Below are positions 1-12,487 of a stretch of 64,000 nucleotides of DNA, one piece after another. How positions within the stretch are numbered: the first letter of the stretch is position 1; each line of letters opens with the position of its first letter. Origin of the DNA: Sporodiniella umbellata (taxonomy: Eukaryota > Mucoromycota > Mucoromycetes > Mucorales > Rhizopodaceae); assembly GCA_025677835.1 (NCBI GenBank), contig JAIXMR010000063.1, positions 1 through 64,000 of the forward strand, read 5' to 3'. The notes beneath the pieces were generated by a model. The model worked only from the letters and a program-made list of their open reading frames with translations, made no database searches and had not been told where the DNA came from. A program made the position numbers and the translations under genes.

Positions 1-1799
1 AAAGCTGGAGTGGATAAACAACGAAGGAATAAGGAAACATTAAAAAATCCTCAACGGACATTGTATATGCCGTTTTTATACCCAAGCTAGCTGCACTTGC
101 ACATATTTGTAAAGAGATGAGCGAGGATCCTGGAGTTTTTTTTTTTATGAATGGTTGGTGAAGAAGAATAAGTGTACTATAATAAAAGAGTTGCAAAAAC
201 TCTTTGAGCAAGTTAATTGTTTGTCGTGTTACAGAGAATGCACTTCTAATTTACCAACAGTAGGAGCGAAATGCCCGTCTTTGCGATAAAAGTCTGGTAG
301 TTGATTGTTTTTTACACTTTCTGAAAAACTTTCTCTCCATCCCTTTAATTCTTGGTCTAGCGCCGCTACTATATGGTCGCTTCCATATTCTGCGCTAAAG
401 ACTTTCGCTTGTGGAGTATGTAACCCAAGAAGAACGTGACTAACAATCCTAGATAAGCTAATAAGCTGCAAAAAGAGTTCATAAATACGCGGACTGTTTT
501 CAGAAGCCTTCTTTGCTGAAACCGGTATCATCAAAGAAGGAAACCGCACAAAAGACTGGCCATTTAGTATGCTTTCCTTATCGGCTGAATAGGCGTCCAT
601 CACTTCCTCCCAGCTTGCAGTAGCATCCGGGTATCCAACAGACATATCCTTTATATTAATTTTACATAAGTAGCTTTTTTTTTTTTTTAGCTTTACAAGT
701 AAATACCTCATCTTTAAGACTAACTGGTCGACCCAATATTGACGACTGAAACACGTCTGTTATATATAATGTCCACCAAACTCTTTTTCTGGTTTCTTTT
801 TCACTATAAGGTATATTCCATAAATCACAGTCATGCTGTAAACCTAGAAAATGGGCCTTTTTTTCCGAAGTTTCTTTAATTTACAGATAGCTTTTTTTTT
901 TTTTTTTACAATCCGTATAGCCTAATAAAATTAGTACTCTTTTAAACTTGCAGTGTTTTTTTTTTTAACATACTAGTCCCACAAGCTGCCATGATATGGA
1001 GACCTTCAAATTTCTATCTTTACGGTGATGTAAAACGAGCAGAATAGCTTGTAGTTTGGCCAAAGATGGCTCGAGCGAGTAAGAAATAAGATGCTCAGCC
1101 CGATCAAAAAACTCAATCGACCATGTCTTAGGTAGCTCCCATTGCATACCTAGTAGCGTTTTACTTTTCAATTCTTTTTGTACAGTATCGTGCTCTAAAA
1201 ACCGAGCAGCGGCTCCGAAAACGGAATTCAAGAGCTCGCCTGGAATATTTGAGTCATGTCTATTTCGATATTGATTTACAAATTCTGTTTTGTCAATAAT
1301 AGGGAATGTAGGATGAATATTGCCAAAGTAACTAAACAAAAAGTCAATAACCACTTTTTTTTTCAACTAAACTTGCATTTTTAGTAGTTTTGAACTTGTA
1401 TGCCGATCTACACCAGTCATTGAATAAATGTACGTGTCTGTGCTTTCTTTTACTGGATCTATATCACTAGGCCATACAATGTTTTTTTCTTCTGTGTTTG
1501 TACTGCTTTCTTTTGTTGCTTTCTCTATATAGTCTAAGCCATCCCTTTTAAACTTGTTTCCCAAGAAAACAAAAGATGGACAGTCATTTGCACTGTGAAA
1601 AAAACTGCCAGAAAGCAAGGTTGCATATAGTATCTCATCTTTTTGAGATATATTGTCTTTCTTATCGTGAACGTTTGTAGTTGGGCTTTCTGAAGAGCTT
1701 GCACTTGTGTTATCAGGTCCTCCTTTCATATAAGAAGGATCCGTACTTTGAATCAATTTCTCAAGTAGCTCTATGCGGTTCTCCAAACTTTCTGTATAA
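1..1799 (-). CDS. Fungal-specific transcription factor (fungal_trans middle homology domain), incomplete at both ends
   Basis: Spliced minus-strand coding sequence. The 1367-1790 piece has the leucine-rich linker usually found just after a Zn2Cys6 cluster (ENRIELLEKLI) and a Ser-rich stretch. 965-1366 carries FGNIHPTFPIIDK, the classic start of the fungal transcription-factor middle domain. After introns, a piece at about 705-835 reads KETRKRVWWTLY and ILGRPVSLKDE, joined across a GTATTT..AAG intron to DMSVGYPDA at about 650. Another intron (about 202-254) leads to an exon reading FYYSTLILLHQPF that runs off base 1, so the C-terminus is outside the window. I could not find the zinc cluster upstream of 1790; it may lie in an unrecognised exon or be lost. 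An in-frame TAG between the 1367 and 965 pieces is not removed by any clean intron I could find. The family is clear; whether the gene is intact is not. Confidence 0.75.
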
Positions 1800-2081
1800 C
1801 TAACAATATAAATTAATGGAAATGTGTAATCGTTTGATTGATTACCCTTTTGATGGCCCTCTTTTTTTATTACTTTTTTTTTTTTGGAGTGTCAGTAAGC
1901 GTAAAGAACAGCAAGCTTTTTTTTAATACATTTACATTATAGTGAACTGACAGGTCTCATTATATGCCAAGCAGTTAACACATGAACCTCCTTGAGGAAT
2001 GCATTTCAGTCTTCTTCTTTTACAAAAATCACTTTTTCAGCGAAGAAGAGAAAGAAGTATGAGCAAAAAAAAAAAAAAAAG

Positions 2082-2109
<28 letters not shown>

Positions 2110-2113
<4 letters not shown>

Positions 2114-3231
2114 AAAGAAAGAGCTGTTTGATTATTGTTGTATCGCAAATTACCAAGCTGCAATGCTCCGTAATTTTCTTTTGATTCCAGAGCTCATTAA
2201 GGTAATGAAAAAAAATAGAAAATAAAAAAACAAAAAGGAAAATGGAAAGAAAACGATGCTTTAAAGTGTAGAAAAAAAACTTAAAATTATTCGTGAAAAA
2301 TTTAGCTTGGTAAGACAGGGATTCTTTGATGGTAAAGAAGAGTTTCTATCCATGACAAAACAGCCAAAAAGAAAAAGGAAGTATGTGTATTACCGGTTTA
2401 TTTACAAGGCTGATAGTGCTGTGCGTCTTCAAAAAACCTATGATATTAGAACTTGTGTTACCGAGGCCTCTAGTCAATATTTGAACTAAGAGGTCAGTAA
2501 AATATGTTTTGACTATTATGAAATAATCGGAAGCTGCCTTACAATTCTAAAAACAGTTGCCAATCAACACAAGTATGTATCGGTTGATGTCTTTGAAAAG
2601 TTGAATGTATGGTTTGTTAATGCAGCAGGTAGTTCATATTTTACTACAGTTAGAGCACCATATAATCATTTTATTACTTGGTAGACAGCATAGCTAATTT
2701 TTAGTCTTTCTTTTGCCAGGCGAAATATTTCATTGCTGGAGAGAAGGAGTGTTCAACTTTGAATCAAATCTTGAAGACAAAAAAATGTATCAACAAAATG
2801 CGATAAATTTCTATTGGGCTTTTAAAGTATATACATTGTATAGAAACTTGAAAAAAAGAAGACCTTAGCAGCATATATACTTATTCATAGTGCAAATTAG
2901 AGGAAGTCTTGGATGCTATTGAGAATATCAATAACTTTCATAAAAAAAAAAATATAAAGAGTGGATATGTCTCTGGAGAAACACCCATATTGTTGTTGCA
3001 AATTGACAATCTGAGCATCATCAAGCTGATTGAGAATGACCACAAAAAAGATATGAATTCGAGGTTATTAGATTTATCAGAGCATGATCAAAAACAAATC
3101 CTTCACTATACCTTTACACGATTTTTTTAAAGCGTTTATAACGAATTCAAGTATAAATATTGAAAGCTGAGCTCCTAGTGACCAGAATGCCTCCATATAG
3201 CAATTACCCAGTCTCACCTCTCCGCGATGTG
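2110..3231 (+). CDS. Unrecognised multi-exon protein gene (possibly disrupted)
   Basis: I do not recognise this protein. A chain of coding pieces can be followed with good splice sites: about 2110-2200 (LFDYCCIANYQAAMLRNF), then an acceptor before 2320 (GFFDGKEEFLSMT), 2490-2630 (VSKICFDYYEIIGS), 2721-2829 (FHCWREGVFNFESN), 2892-3130 (ILLLQIDNLSIIKLIEND), and a last piece ending PPYSNYPVSPLRDV with TGA near 3231. The start is unclear because the N-terminal side lies in a poly-A tract (about 2065-2111). A TAA at about 2488 and a run of seven T before the stop near 3128 force frame changes that could be introns, lesions or homopolymer errors. It sits head to tail with the F-BAR gene that starts at 3628. 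Composition is typical of neighbouring genes; no domain is visible. Confidence 0.4.
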
Positions 3232-3627
3232 TGACTATGAGTTCTAATTTAAATAAAGAACTCCTTTATAAAAAAGAGCATCAAGAAAAACAAAAAGCAC
3301 TTGGAAAAACCTTAGAAAGTATTGGCCTGACAGCAATTTGTACCAGTCTATTTTGTTTCTGTTTAATGTGAAGAAATCTGCGCATAGAAAAGTCTAGTTG
3401 TACTTTAGAAGGAACCCAACAATCTACTAAACCCATTAAGGGAGCTTAAAGTAGTGTAACAGTTTCCCTTTTTTGTTCTTTTTGTCAAAACATTTGAATT
3501 TATTTGTCAATTTGATTTTACCACATATAGAATTTTCGTAAACATTCTGATTGCACACACTATTTTTGCAGAAAAAAAAGCTTTGCCGTTTTTTCCTCTC
3601 CTCACTTCTTTAGAAAGAGATACGTGG

Positions 3628-6480
3628 ATGGAAAATATGTCCACTTGCTTTGCAGATAACTTTTGGGTAGGCTACTCTTGCGCACTGGAGCGCAAAATTA
3701 ACAATACAATAGGAAAGTTTTGAGAAAAATGGAATCACCATACTACTAGATCGTATGCGTGGTGCAAAACAGACTTGTGAGAGATTTAAAAGTAGCTATG
3801 AAGCAAGGTAGATAGTAGAAGATAAAACAAAAAGAGTGCTATAATCTCAATGCAAATGTAAATATTTAGAGCGCTTCTTGAAGAAGAATATAGCAAAACC
3901 TTATCGCAAATTTCTCAAAAACAAAAGGCATCATGTACAGAAAGTGGCTGTAATAAAGTAGCTATGGACAGGCTACAAGAAGAATCACAATCTATTGCTG
4001 ATTCACATATGCAACTATCTTGTCACTTAAAGGATAATATAATTTCACCTCTATCGAAATTAATAACAAAGCAAAAAAAGGCTAGAAAAGAGGTACTGAA
4101 AAAAGAGGGGAGGAAGAATAAAACTGAAGCCATTACGAAAAAAATAGCTTCAATCGTCAGTTCAAAAATTATACAACAAACGTCAACTTCAAGCACACTT
4201 TGTACGCAAGGTAAGCCTGCTGTCTTTTCAAAATAACAAAAAGCGTTTTTCGATTAACAGAATCTTTAGGCACATCAAAGACATAATCAAGAAATAGAAA
4301 AGGCCAACTTACTTGTAGAACAAAAGATATCTGAAGAGGACAAGCAAGTAGCGTTCAAGTCGGCTCAGCCAACAATAGAAAAACTCAGTAAGTTTTTGTT
4401 GTTATACATACAACAGTTCGATTTCTAACAATAACTTGTCGAGCAGAAAATGTATATGATGAAGGATTAAAAGATCTTACCAAACTAGTGGAGGAATGGA
4501 ATTCAGAATGGAGAAGAACCTGCGAAGTATATACTACTTTTACTCTTTAGTCAATTTTTTGAGTTAACATTTCCTGTAGTGCTTTGAAAAACTAGAGCAA
4601 GAGCGGTTAGAATTCTTTGCATCAAATCTATCAAACTATGCAAATCTGATGATAGGGTGTTCCGAAAATGAAATCAAAGTAAGTCTTGAAACAACTTTGA
4701 AATAAGTCACTAAACTTCTGTCCTAGGCGTATGAAAGAGCTAATGATGCTATTAAAAAATGCAACCCTCTTAAAGATCTTGAAACCTTTGTTCAAGAGAA
4801 CAAGTCTACTCATATCTCACCAAGTAAGATAACCACTTTTTTTTTCTTGAATGTACCTTGCTTTGTTTCCAAGCCTGGACTTATATATATGTAACTAGCT
4901 CCTATGGATTATGTCAAGCTCCACGCTTATAATGAAGCCAATAAAGATAAAGAGGGTATGGAAAAGAGTGGCTTTCAAAATTCCATGGATCACGAAGAGC
5001 ACAGTGATACGGAAGACGGTTACAATATAAAAAGGGGAACGGACTTGAGTAATTTGAATGAGATTGACACTTTGGCCTCAGTAATAATGAATCAGGCTTC
5101 TGATATTGTCCAGCCAGATTCTGTTATGATGGTAGGAAAAATGGAAGTGTATGGATCTGAAGAAGAAGACGATAGTGATTCCGAAAGTGTTTATACTACC
5201 GACTTGGAAGAAGAAAAAGAACCAGGGGTTCAAGCATCTGTGGAAGCAGACAAAAATGAGACGGAACTGACTGATACAAAAACTAGTGCTACAAAGAACA
5301 CACTATTAATGGAAAGAGCTGAAAGACAAAAACCCCAAAGTTTTAAAAGACCAAACATATACCTTACGGAAGATAGAGAAAATGACACCTTGCCCTCCCA
5401 CCAAAATACAGTTCGTGGTAACAGTGTAGCTTCGCCCATAGAAGATGGGGAATTTTCCTCTATCCTTTTGAAAAAGGGTTTAAGCACCAAACGCCGTCCA
5501 TCGCTCTCAAATGGTCAACAACGGCCTTTTGAAATGAACGGCGAGACATTAGCAGAAAAAGTCAACCGAGTTATATCTTCAGGCAACAATAGCTATGATG
5601 AAAGCCTTGCTACCTCAAGTCGAGAGGAAGCAGCTACTGAACTGGACAATATGCTCCGGGAGTTAGATAATAATCACTGGAATCGACCTCAAAACAAAAT
5701 TCGCCCAACAGCCTCTGCCTCTTCTCCTAGTATTGTTCATGAACGAAGAGGCTCCTACTTTAGTAAAGCGGATTCTCAGCGGGTTAGCCCTATTGATACA
5801 CATAGAGGAAGCAGACGTTTCAGTCGCGATTTTCAACAGCGTGTACTCTCACCCACCCCAAACAGTCCCTCCGACAGTCTTTCTCAATCTACTCTTAGCA
5901 GTAGCCAAGGCGATTTTTACGATCCATTTTATTCTCTCTCTTCATCTTCAAGATCTGGTCATACTGTTAGCAGCGATGGTAGTGTTAAGAACTCAAAGTC
6001 TCCAATGTCAGCTGCCCCCACAGCGCAGGTTATTTATGAGCGTATGCTGAAAAACGGTAACATGGACTCCTATCGCCGCCATCAGCGTCGATCTTCTGTT
6101 GGCGTAGACACAGGATCAGCTAATTTAAGAGAAAGCTTGGGTAACACTAGTCGTAATATTAAAAACACTGCATCAGTAGACCCAGCAGAAAGCAAAGAAC
6201 AATTTGTAGATTTTGGTAAGATAGTTTTAAAGTAGTTAGTAGCCTTGAAAACAAGACTAAAAATTTAAATTGTATAGCTATTGCTCAATATGACTATGAA
6301 GCCGCCGATGAAGGTGAGATTTCATTTTATCAAGGTGATCTACTAGGCATTATTTCTAAAGGTGATACCGAAGACGAACAAGGTTGGTGGGAAGCAAGCC
6401 TTCTGGATAAGCTGAGCCAAAAGGTGGTCCGCACAGGACTGGTACCAAGCAACTTTATTGAAACCGCTTCCCGGGCATAA
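3628..6480 (+). CDS. F-BAR and SH3 domain scaffold (PCH family; Cdc15/Imp2/Hof1-like)
   Basis: The start ATG gives MENMSTCFADNFW, the canonical opening of an F-BAR domain. Across short introns it continues KNGITILLDRMRGAKQTCER and RALLEEEYSKTLSQIS, and the helical exons run to about 4825. The long exon from about 4900 to 6215 encodes a Ser/Glu-rich disordered linker with many Ser-Pro and Arg-Arg-X-Ser sites, likely phosphoregulated. The last exon (6278-6480) encodes a complete SH3 domain: AIAQYDYEAADEGEISF, then GWWEASL and GLVPSNFIE, ending in TAA. Family proteins bend plasma membrane and link it to actin assembly at the septum or endocytic sites. A single C-terminal SH3 fits the Cdc15/Imp2 type better than Bzz1, which has two. 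The phase at the intron near 4211-4269 is not perfectly resolved. About 850 residues. Confidence 0.9.
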
Positions 6481-9400
6481 TTACTTGAGCCATTTGTATA
6501 TAAAATAAACATCGTTACAACAACAAACTTCAAAAATTAATGCCAAATAAAAAGATTGGCTAATGATTTTATTTTTAAAGGGGATTTAATAGAGTAAAAA
6601 AATTGGTGAGATTTAGGCAAAAGATTAGGGCGACGTTGCACGGTATCCTTATAGTATATTATGAGAAAGAGTAGCACTATTCTAAAAAGTTCAAAAGCAG
6701 AGAAATTTGATAGTAATAAGATATTGTTTTATACTCACTATTTTCGATCTGTCTTTTTTTTTTTCTGTTATAAATGACAAGGCAGGGCAGACGGCCAAAA
6801 AAAAAATTCTTTTTTGGAGTAGATCAAGGAGTAATCTCTTTTACTCTTTTTGCTATCTATGTCGTTTTCTATAATTTAAAAGACACATTAAAAAAACAAA
6901 CAGAGAATTTCAAAGAGTAGTCTCGATATGTTGTGTTTGATGAAGAGGCTTATTAATTTACTTTTTAAAAACAAGCATTGGATTGTTGGAAGCGTATTAA
7001 GTCTTATTAAATAACTGTCTAGTATTTTTTTTTAACTTGCCAAGACCTAAAAAAGGTTAGCTTGTCCGAATTGACTAATGCAGTGAAAGAGATCAGCTAG
7101 CTTCAGTCTTTCTTTCTCACCTGTTTATAGCAAAAAAAAAATAAGATCTTTTGTAAAAATACTTTAAAGTAATTTTACATAACCAGAGCTTTAACATAAT
7201 TTACTGTATTTTAGAGCCTGATCAATGTTAATGTTTCGGATTTTAAAAATACGTTGGATATTGATTGGTTTGTATAAGCAGCGATGATTGGTCAGCAACG
7301 ATGATCCTTGCGAGTTGCTGGAAGCACAGTAGAAAACCAAGATGTGGTTGTTTATGCTTTACTTTTGACTTTAATTGCTGAAATTTAACTATGAATGAGG
7401 GATCAGTTTAATATTCAAAGACTAAGCTACTGTTTGTTTTTTTCTTTTTTGGTTAGAGGCAATCGCCTGATAGTTCAAGGATGTTGCAAAGCTTTCCTTT
7501 CTTCATCTATTGCTTTGTGTGAGTGTCTATATAAGCCTTTATTTCACATGTTTTCTGGCAATTCTTTTTGTTTATTCTCTTTTTTCTTTTTTCTACTAAA
7601 AAGGTTTTACAGTCTATAATTTCCTAGTGTGTCACTGAGACAGCCAAGTTATTACAGTTTGGTATTTTGTGTTGAGAGAAAGGCCTTTGAGTTTGATATC
7701 ACCATTGCAGACTTAAAACAGGGAGGGGGGGGAGGTTTTTTTTAAAAAAAGTTCTGATCGTACCTCTATTCGGCTGAGACAGGAATGGTTATAATGTGGG
7801 GTTTATATCTCAGGCTAAGCTTTTAACTACAGGAGATAATGTTTCAAGCTCCATTGGGATCCATATATACACACTAAGCATTTAGCCGCTATTCAGACGG
7901 CGTATTTTTTTTTATAACAAGCGGATAGACTCTAGACTGTACTGATAAATATGTATATATATTCGTCGTATATATACACTTACAAATATGTCTTTAAAAG
8001 ATCCTTTTTAACAATGAATAATTCTGAGCACAATACGTTGGACCAATAAACTAAATTAGCTCTTGTGCTATCTTTCAAACATCGCAAGTATGTAATACAA
8101 CTAAAGAACCGGTTGTAATGCAGTTCCGGAACCTTCTTAAGACAACAAAAAAGGAGGGGGGGATGAGGTGGACAATGTATGATAATAGTAATCTGCGGTT
8201 CAATGTTTTGCATTCTGTAACTTTGATTCTCCTATTAAAAAAAAGAACATGATAAGCCATGCGATGTAAGTTGTGTATTGAATGCACGACCAAGTTGAGT
8301 ATCGAATCTCATGAATCCTGCACTTTAGCAGAAAAAGATCTTGGACAAACATAGCACCTTTGCTATCTTTGATGAAAGCACAAATTGGTTTTCTTTTTTC
8401 CTGTATCAAAAACCGACATAAAAATGGATCGTAATTCAACTAAAAATTTTGTGGATATAAGGCCAAAAAAACAACTGGATGAGGGTTCTTGGGTACCATT
8501 ACTTCAGGTTTACTCTTAATAATGTATATATTCTATAAACACTACTTACAATTGTGTTCAGAAGAGGATCGCTTCACTTTGTATTTAGAATATCACGTAA
8601 AACAAATTCATTTCTTTTAATGGCGACCAAGACTGTTGGCGATTGGATTAACCGAGATCAACACACTGTGTCTAGGATGCTAATTTCTGTTTGCTGCTAT
8701 TGCATTTACATGTGTTCAGTGTTCTTTGGTTACTTTTAAACTTTATCCATATTGAACCCGCTTTTTAAAATGTGAAAGGATAAAGCTAGAACAAGCTTAT
8801 GTATGGGATTACAGAGCCTGGTTTAATAAGCGTTTGGTGATAATGAGATAAGGTCTAGTTGTACAGCTTTTCTTTTGGTCCGGAAATTAAAGAAACGGAA
8901 AGTTTAAGCAAACACAGCTCCTTGGTTCAACCTTCTGCTGTCAGTTTTTCACCGGTCGCATTACTAAAGGAGAGCATAAAAGGTACGAAAGAAACGGTCG
9001 GATTTCGGCTGATAGCAGAATTACAGTGTGGCAAAAAGAAAGCCTCCGGAAATTAAAACACGTTAAGGTATGCCTCCTTATTTATCCCTAAAGCAACAGA
9101 CAATCGTATATGATCACACTCCCATAAAATACTGTATACTCTCTTTTGTATGTATATATATATGTATCCCACCAATGCTTACTTTGGGTCCTTATGATTA
9201 TGACACTCTTGATAAGAGATCTGAACTATGAAAAAAAAAAAGCCTGATTATATTTATTTGAACAGCTTTTGAACAAAGAGCAAGGTATGTGGCCTTTTTT
9301 CAATAGTCCTCAGTGAACGCCATTTCTGTATATTCCTTTTTGAGCAGCTCGAAAAGCTATTATTAGGCTTTGATGAAAAAGATTCTAATATAAAGCCAAA

Positions 9401-10790
9401 TCTTTTTGAGATCTGGAGCGTCTCAAGTAGTCAAGTACCCAAAGCCTCGTCTTTCTCTATACAAAGTATTGTTTTACACTGAAATAAAATACAAAATTCG
9501 CAATTCATTTTAAGACATTTGGTGACCAAAACAAAGTTTACTGAATACACAATATGGATCCTTCAAAAAAAAAAAATTTAAAAAAAAAAGGAGGGGGTCA
9601 AGTGTTCTGGAATTTTAAAGGGCATAACTTTACCGAGAGAAGTGCATATCAGAAAATAATCTGTATTCATGCAATGAATTGTACAAGTTTAGGGAATACG
9701 AAAAGAAATCAAAGATGGTTTTTTTTTTTTTTTTTTTTTTTTTTGGAGATGCTTGCAAAACGACTAAAAAATAGCATAAGTATTGATTATTAATTTTTAT
9801 TGGATTCTGGACTTTTTAGATTTTATGACTGGCTTTTTATCGATTACTAATGAGCGCTTTAGATCCAAAGTTTTTAATGGCCCGTGTCATAGCGTCTTTC
9901 GGATAAAAGAGTATATTATGCGGTTACATGGTATTACAGATTGTGAGTGGTATAACCAAAATAATAAGCAGTGAGGTGGGAGAATTCACACCTGTTTCAG
10001 GAAAAAAAAAAAAAAGATAGCAGTGAGTCGGCGCAAAAAGGAGTTGTTTTGGTGTGAGAGTCGATGATAATAATACGGATCAAATCTGTAACAGACAACA
10101 GATGACGTTAAAAGTGTCATTATTGTTTATGGTTGCTATAGAAATAACAGTTCAAATCGAACGGGTACAAATTTCCTTATGAGGGGTCATTCATCTAACA
10201 ATAGCCGGGTGCCGAGATGAAAGAAAGTGAAAGTGCGGGTGGCTGATTTGACATGGGATTCACATTGTAATTCGAAATCAATATTTCAAAAAAACGGGTT
10301 AAATTTCGTCCATATTCTTTCGGGAGCATGTTTTTCCCTAGTGACCGTTTCCTTGAACATCCGATTACCGCGGACGCGCGCATGTATTTATATAGAGGTT
10401 TAAACACATACACGCACACCGCAGCAATCAAAGGGACTCATTTAAGCTTTTTTATTTTTTTTATTTTAGGAAAAAACAAAGGCAATAGCAATCCAAAGAA
10501 AAGCATGAAATGAACAAAGGCTCTCTTTGATCAAAGAGTTTAAAATCTCTCAAGTTCCAGAACCAGAGAAGCAGAAGACAAGGTCCACTATCATTCCAAA
10601 TCGTTCCGTCTTTTATTTTAAGCGGTGCGCTAAATCTATCCGTCCTAATTTTGCGATTGTCGCTTTCCATATTTCCATATTTAGATTTGCCAATATGAAT
10701 ATAAATACAGAATGACAAATGGACCCTTATTTTGGCCTTTCTTTTCTAAAAATTTTTTCTTTTATTTATTTGTATTTATTTATTTCTATA
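6481..10790. other. Gene-poor AT-rich spacer
   Basis: About 4.3 kb with no convincing intact gene. It holds many A/T homopolymers (for example T24 at about 9720-9743), a G-rich run at about 7722-7734, and short open frames without recognisable domains. Exon-like fragments between about 8460 and 9480 are listed separately. The last few hundred bases are T-rich and presumably form the promoter and leader of the kinase gene at 10791. Confidence 0.6.
8460..9480 (+). pseudogene. Possible exon relics of an unrecognised gene
   Basis: Several short plus-strand stretches look protein-like and abut splice consensus, but do not join in one frame. One near 8463-8508 ends LDEGSWVPLLQ before a GTTTAC donor. 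Another follows an acceptor at about 8560 (EEDRFTLYLEYHVKQ). One ends near 9065 (NGRISADSRITVWQKESL) before GTATGC. The last, at about 9349-9480, reads LEKLLLGFDEKDSN and NLFEIWSVSSSQV and ends in TGA. The stretches with EED..W spacing faintly recall SANT/Myb repeats, but this is not enough for a call. The frame breaks suggest a decayed gene, or an intact gene whose exons I cannot connect. Confidence 0.25.
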
Positions 10791-12375
10791 ATGGCTATGG
10801 TTGACGTAAATCAATTATCGGATAAGCTGAAAGGCATGGACTTTGAGTCGCCTGCCAAGATCTTTCAAAACAAACATGCTGTTCATCAATTCCAGAATAT
10901 CACACCTGATGTTTCTATGCCTGGAACGCCTGTGTTAACACCGCATCATAAGCGACATAGTCTTTACGATTCCGACACACAATCGCTTCCCCCAACTGCT
11001 GCACATACCCCTCCTTCTCTGTCTCCTCTTCATAGCGACGATGAGGATCCGATAAAAGATGATATAAAACACAGTAACAGCAGCAGCACTAGCTCGCTGC
11101 CCTCTAGACCAGGCACACCCTCCCAGTTTGTGTTCAAGAAGCCTCAGTACAACAAAGAATACCATCATACCCATTTTCATCGATTGGAGCGCAAAGACAC
11201 CCTATTACATGATCTAAAGCGGTTTTTCAAAGGCGACAAGAAAAAAACAAAAACCGCCTCGGTCGGAAGCGATATTTCCTTTGCTAATGAATTTAATCGA
11301 AATTTAGAAGGCAAATATGGAAAATGGGGTAAGCTTCTTTTTTAAAAAATTTGAAAATTTCGTGATGTACATGTTTATTGATTCTCCCCTCCTATTTTTT
11401 TTTTTTCTTATTATAGGTCGATTTGTGGGTAAAGGTGCCGGAGGCTCTGTGCGACTAATTCGACGTAGTACAGATGGAAAAACGTTTGCCGTCAAACAGT
11501 TTAGAAAACGAGGATTGAATGAACCTGAAAAGGAATATGTCAAGAAAGTAACTGCCGAGTTTTGTATTGGATCTACATTACATCACCCCAATGTCATTGA
11601 GACGCTGGATATCATCCAAGAAGGCACACACTTTTTTGAAATCATGGAGTTTGCGCCCAACGACCTATTCAATATTGTGATGAGTGGCAAAATGTCTCGT
11701 GAAGAAATTGCTTGTTGCTGGCGTCAGTTGCTCAGCGGTGTGCAGTACATGCAACAGATGGGTTTGGCTCATCGTGATCTCAAGTTAGATAATATGGTGC
11801 TGGACGAGCGGGGGATTGTCAAGATCATTGATTTTGGCTGCGCTGTGGTCAACAAATACCCGTTTGAGTCCAAAGTACATAAGAGTCGTGGGGTCTGTGG
11901 CTCGGATCCCTATATCGCGCCTGAGCAATTTACCGAACCCGAATACGACGCTCGTCTCACAGACTTATGGTCCTGTGCCATCATCTTTATCTGTATGTCT
12001 ATTCGCCGCTTCCCTTGGAGACTGCCTCGCCCAGATAAAGACCCATCCTATAAAAACTTTGTCACCCCTTCTACCCAAGGCGCTGAAAAACTATTCAAAA
12101 TGCTTCCAAGAGAATCAAGGTCCATTATCAAACAGATCCTGAACCCAAATCCCCTCGAAAGATGCTCTCTTGAAGACGTGCTGAGTGACGACTGGGTTAA
12201 AAGTATTCCCGTCTGTGCTGCAGATCATCCAGAAAAATCCCATGCACACCATCTTTTGGTAGAACCTTCACCTCAAGTAAAAGAATCCTGTCACCTCATT
12301 GTTCTCGAACAACAGCCCCCTATAGAAGAGCCTGACGATTCTAAAAAGAAGAAGAAGCATCGCTTACTTAAATAG
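10791..12375 (+). CDS. Ser/Thr protein kinase of the Hal4(Sat4)/Hal5 family
   Basis: Two exons (10791-11328 and 11417-12375) join in phase across an 88-bp GTAAGC..TAG intron. The N-terminal 180 residues are Ser/Pro/Thr-rich and disordered. The kinase domain begins KYGKWG then [14 protein letters not shown] (glycine loop), with AVKQF as the ATP lysine, HRDLKLDN as the catalytic loop, [12 protein letters not shown] as the activation segment end, and DLWSCAIIF. The spacing and the extras [29 protein letters not shown] and [12 protein letters not shown] are specific to fungal Hal4/Hal5-type kinases, which in yeast stabilise nutrient and potassium transporters (Trk1/2) at the plasma membrane. I chose the ATG at 10791 because the in-frame extension to 10719 is T-rich leader. 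The C-terminus ends in a Lys-rich tail. Not distinguishable between Hal4 and Hal5. Confidence 0.95.
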
Positions 12376-12487
12376 ATTCCCCCTTTCCATCCCCTATGTT
12401 TTTCTTTTTTCTCATCCCACTTATTTTGTACATAGTTTGTATCTTTCATAAAAGACTCCTTTTTTAAAAAAAATAATAATAATAAAT

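Noticed and set aside
2065..2111. Poly-A tract read as a Lys-rich protein or as a retroposon tail
   Set aside because: Similar A/T tracts occur all over the window; no target-site duplication or coding retrocopy was found beside it.
10719..10790. Upstream in-frame ATG for the Hal4/Hal5-like kinase
   Set aside because: The added 24 residues are a hydrophobic, T-run-derived sequence not expected in this cytosolic kinase family; the ATG at 10791 follows a typical leader.
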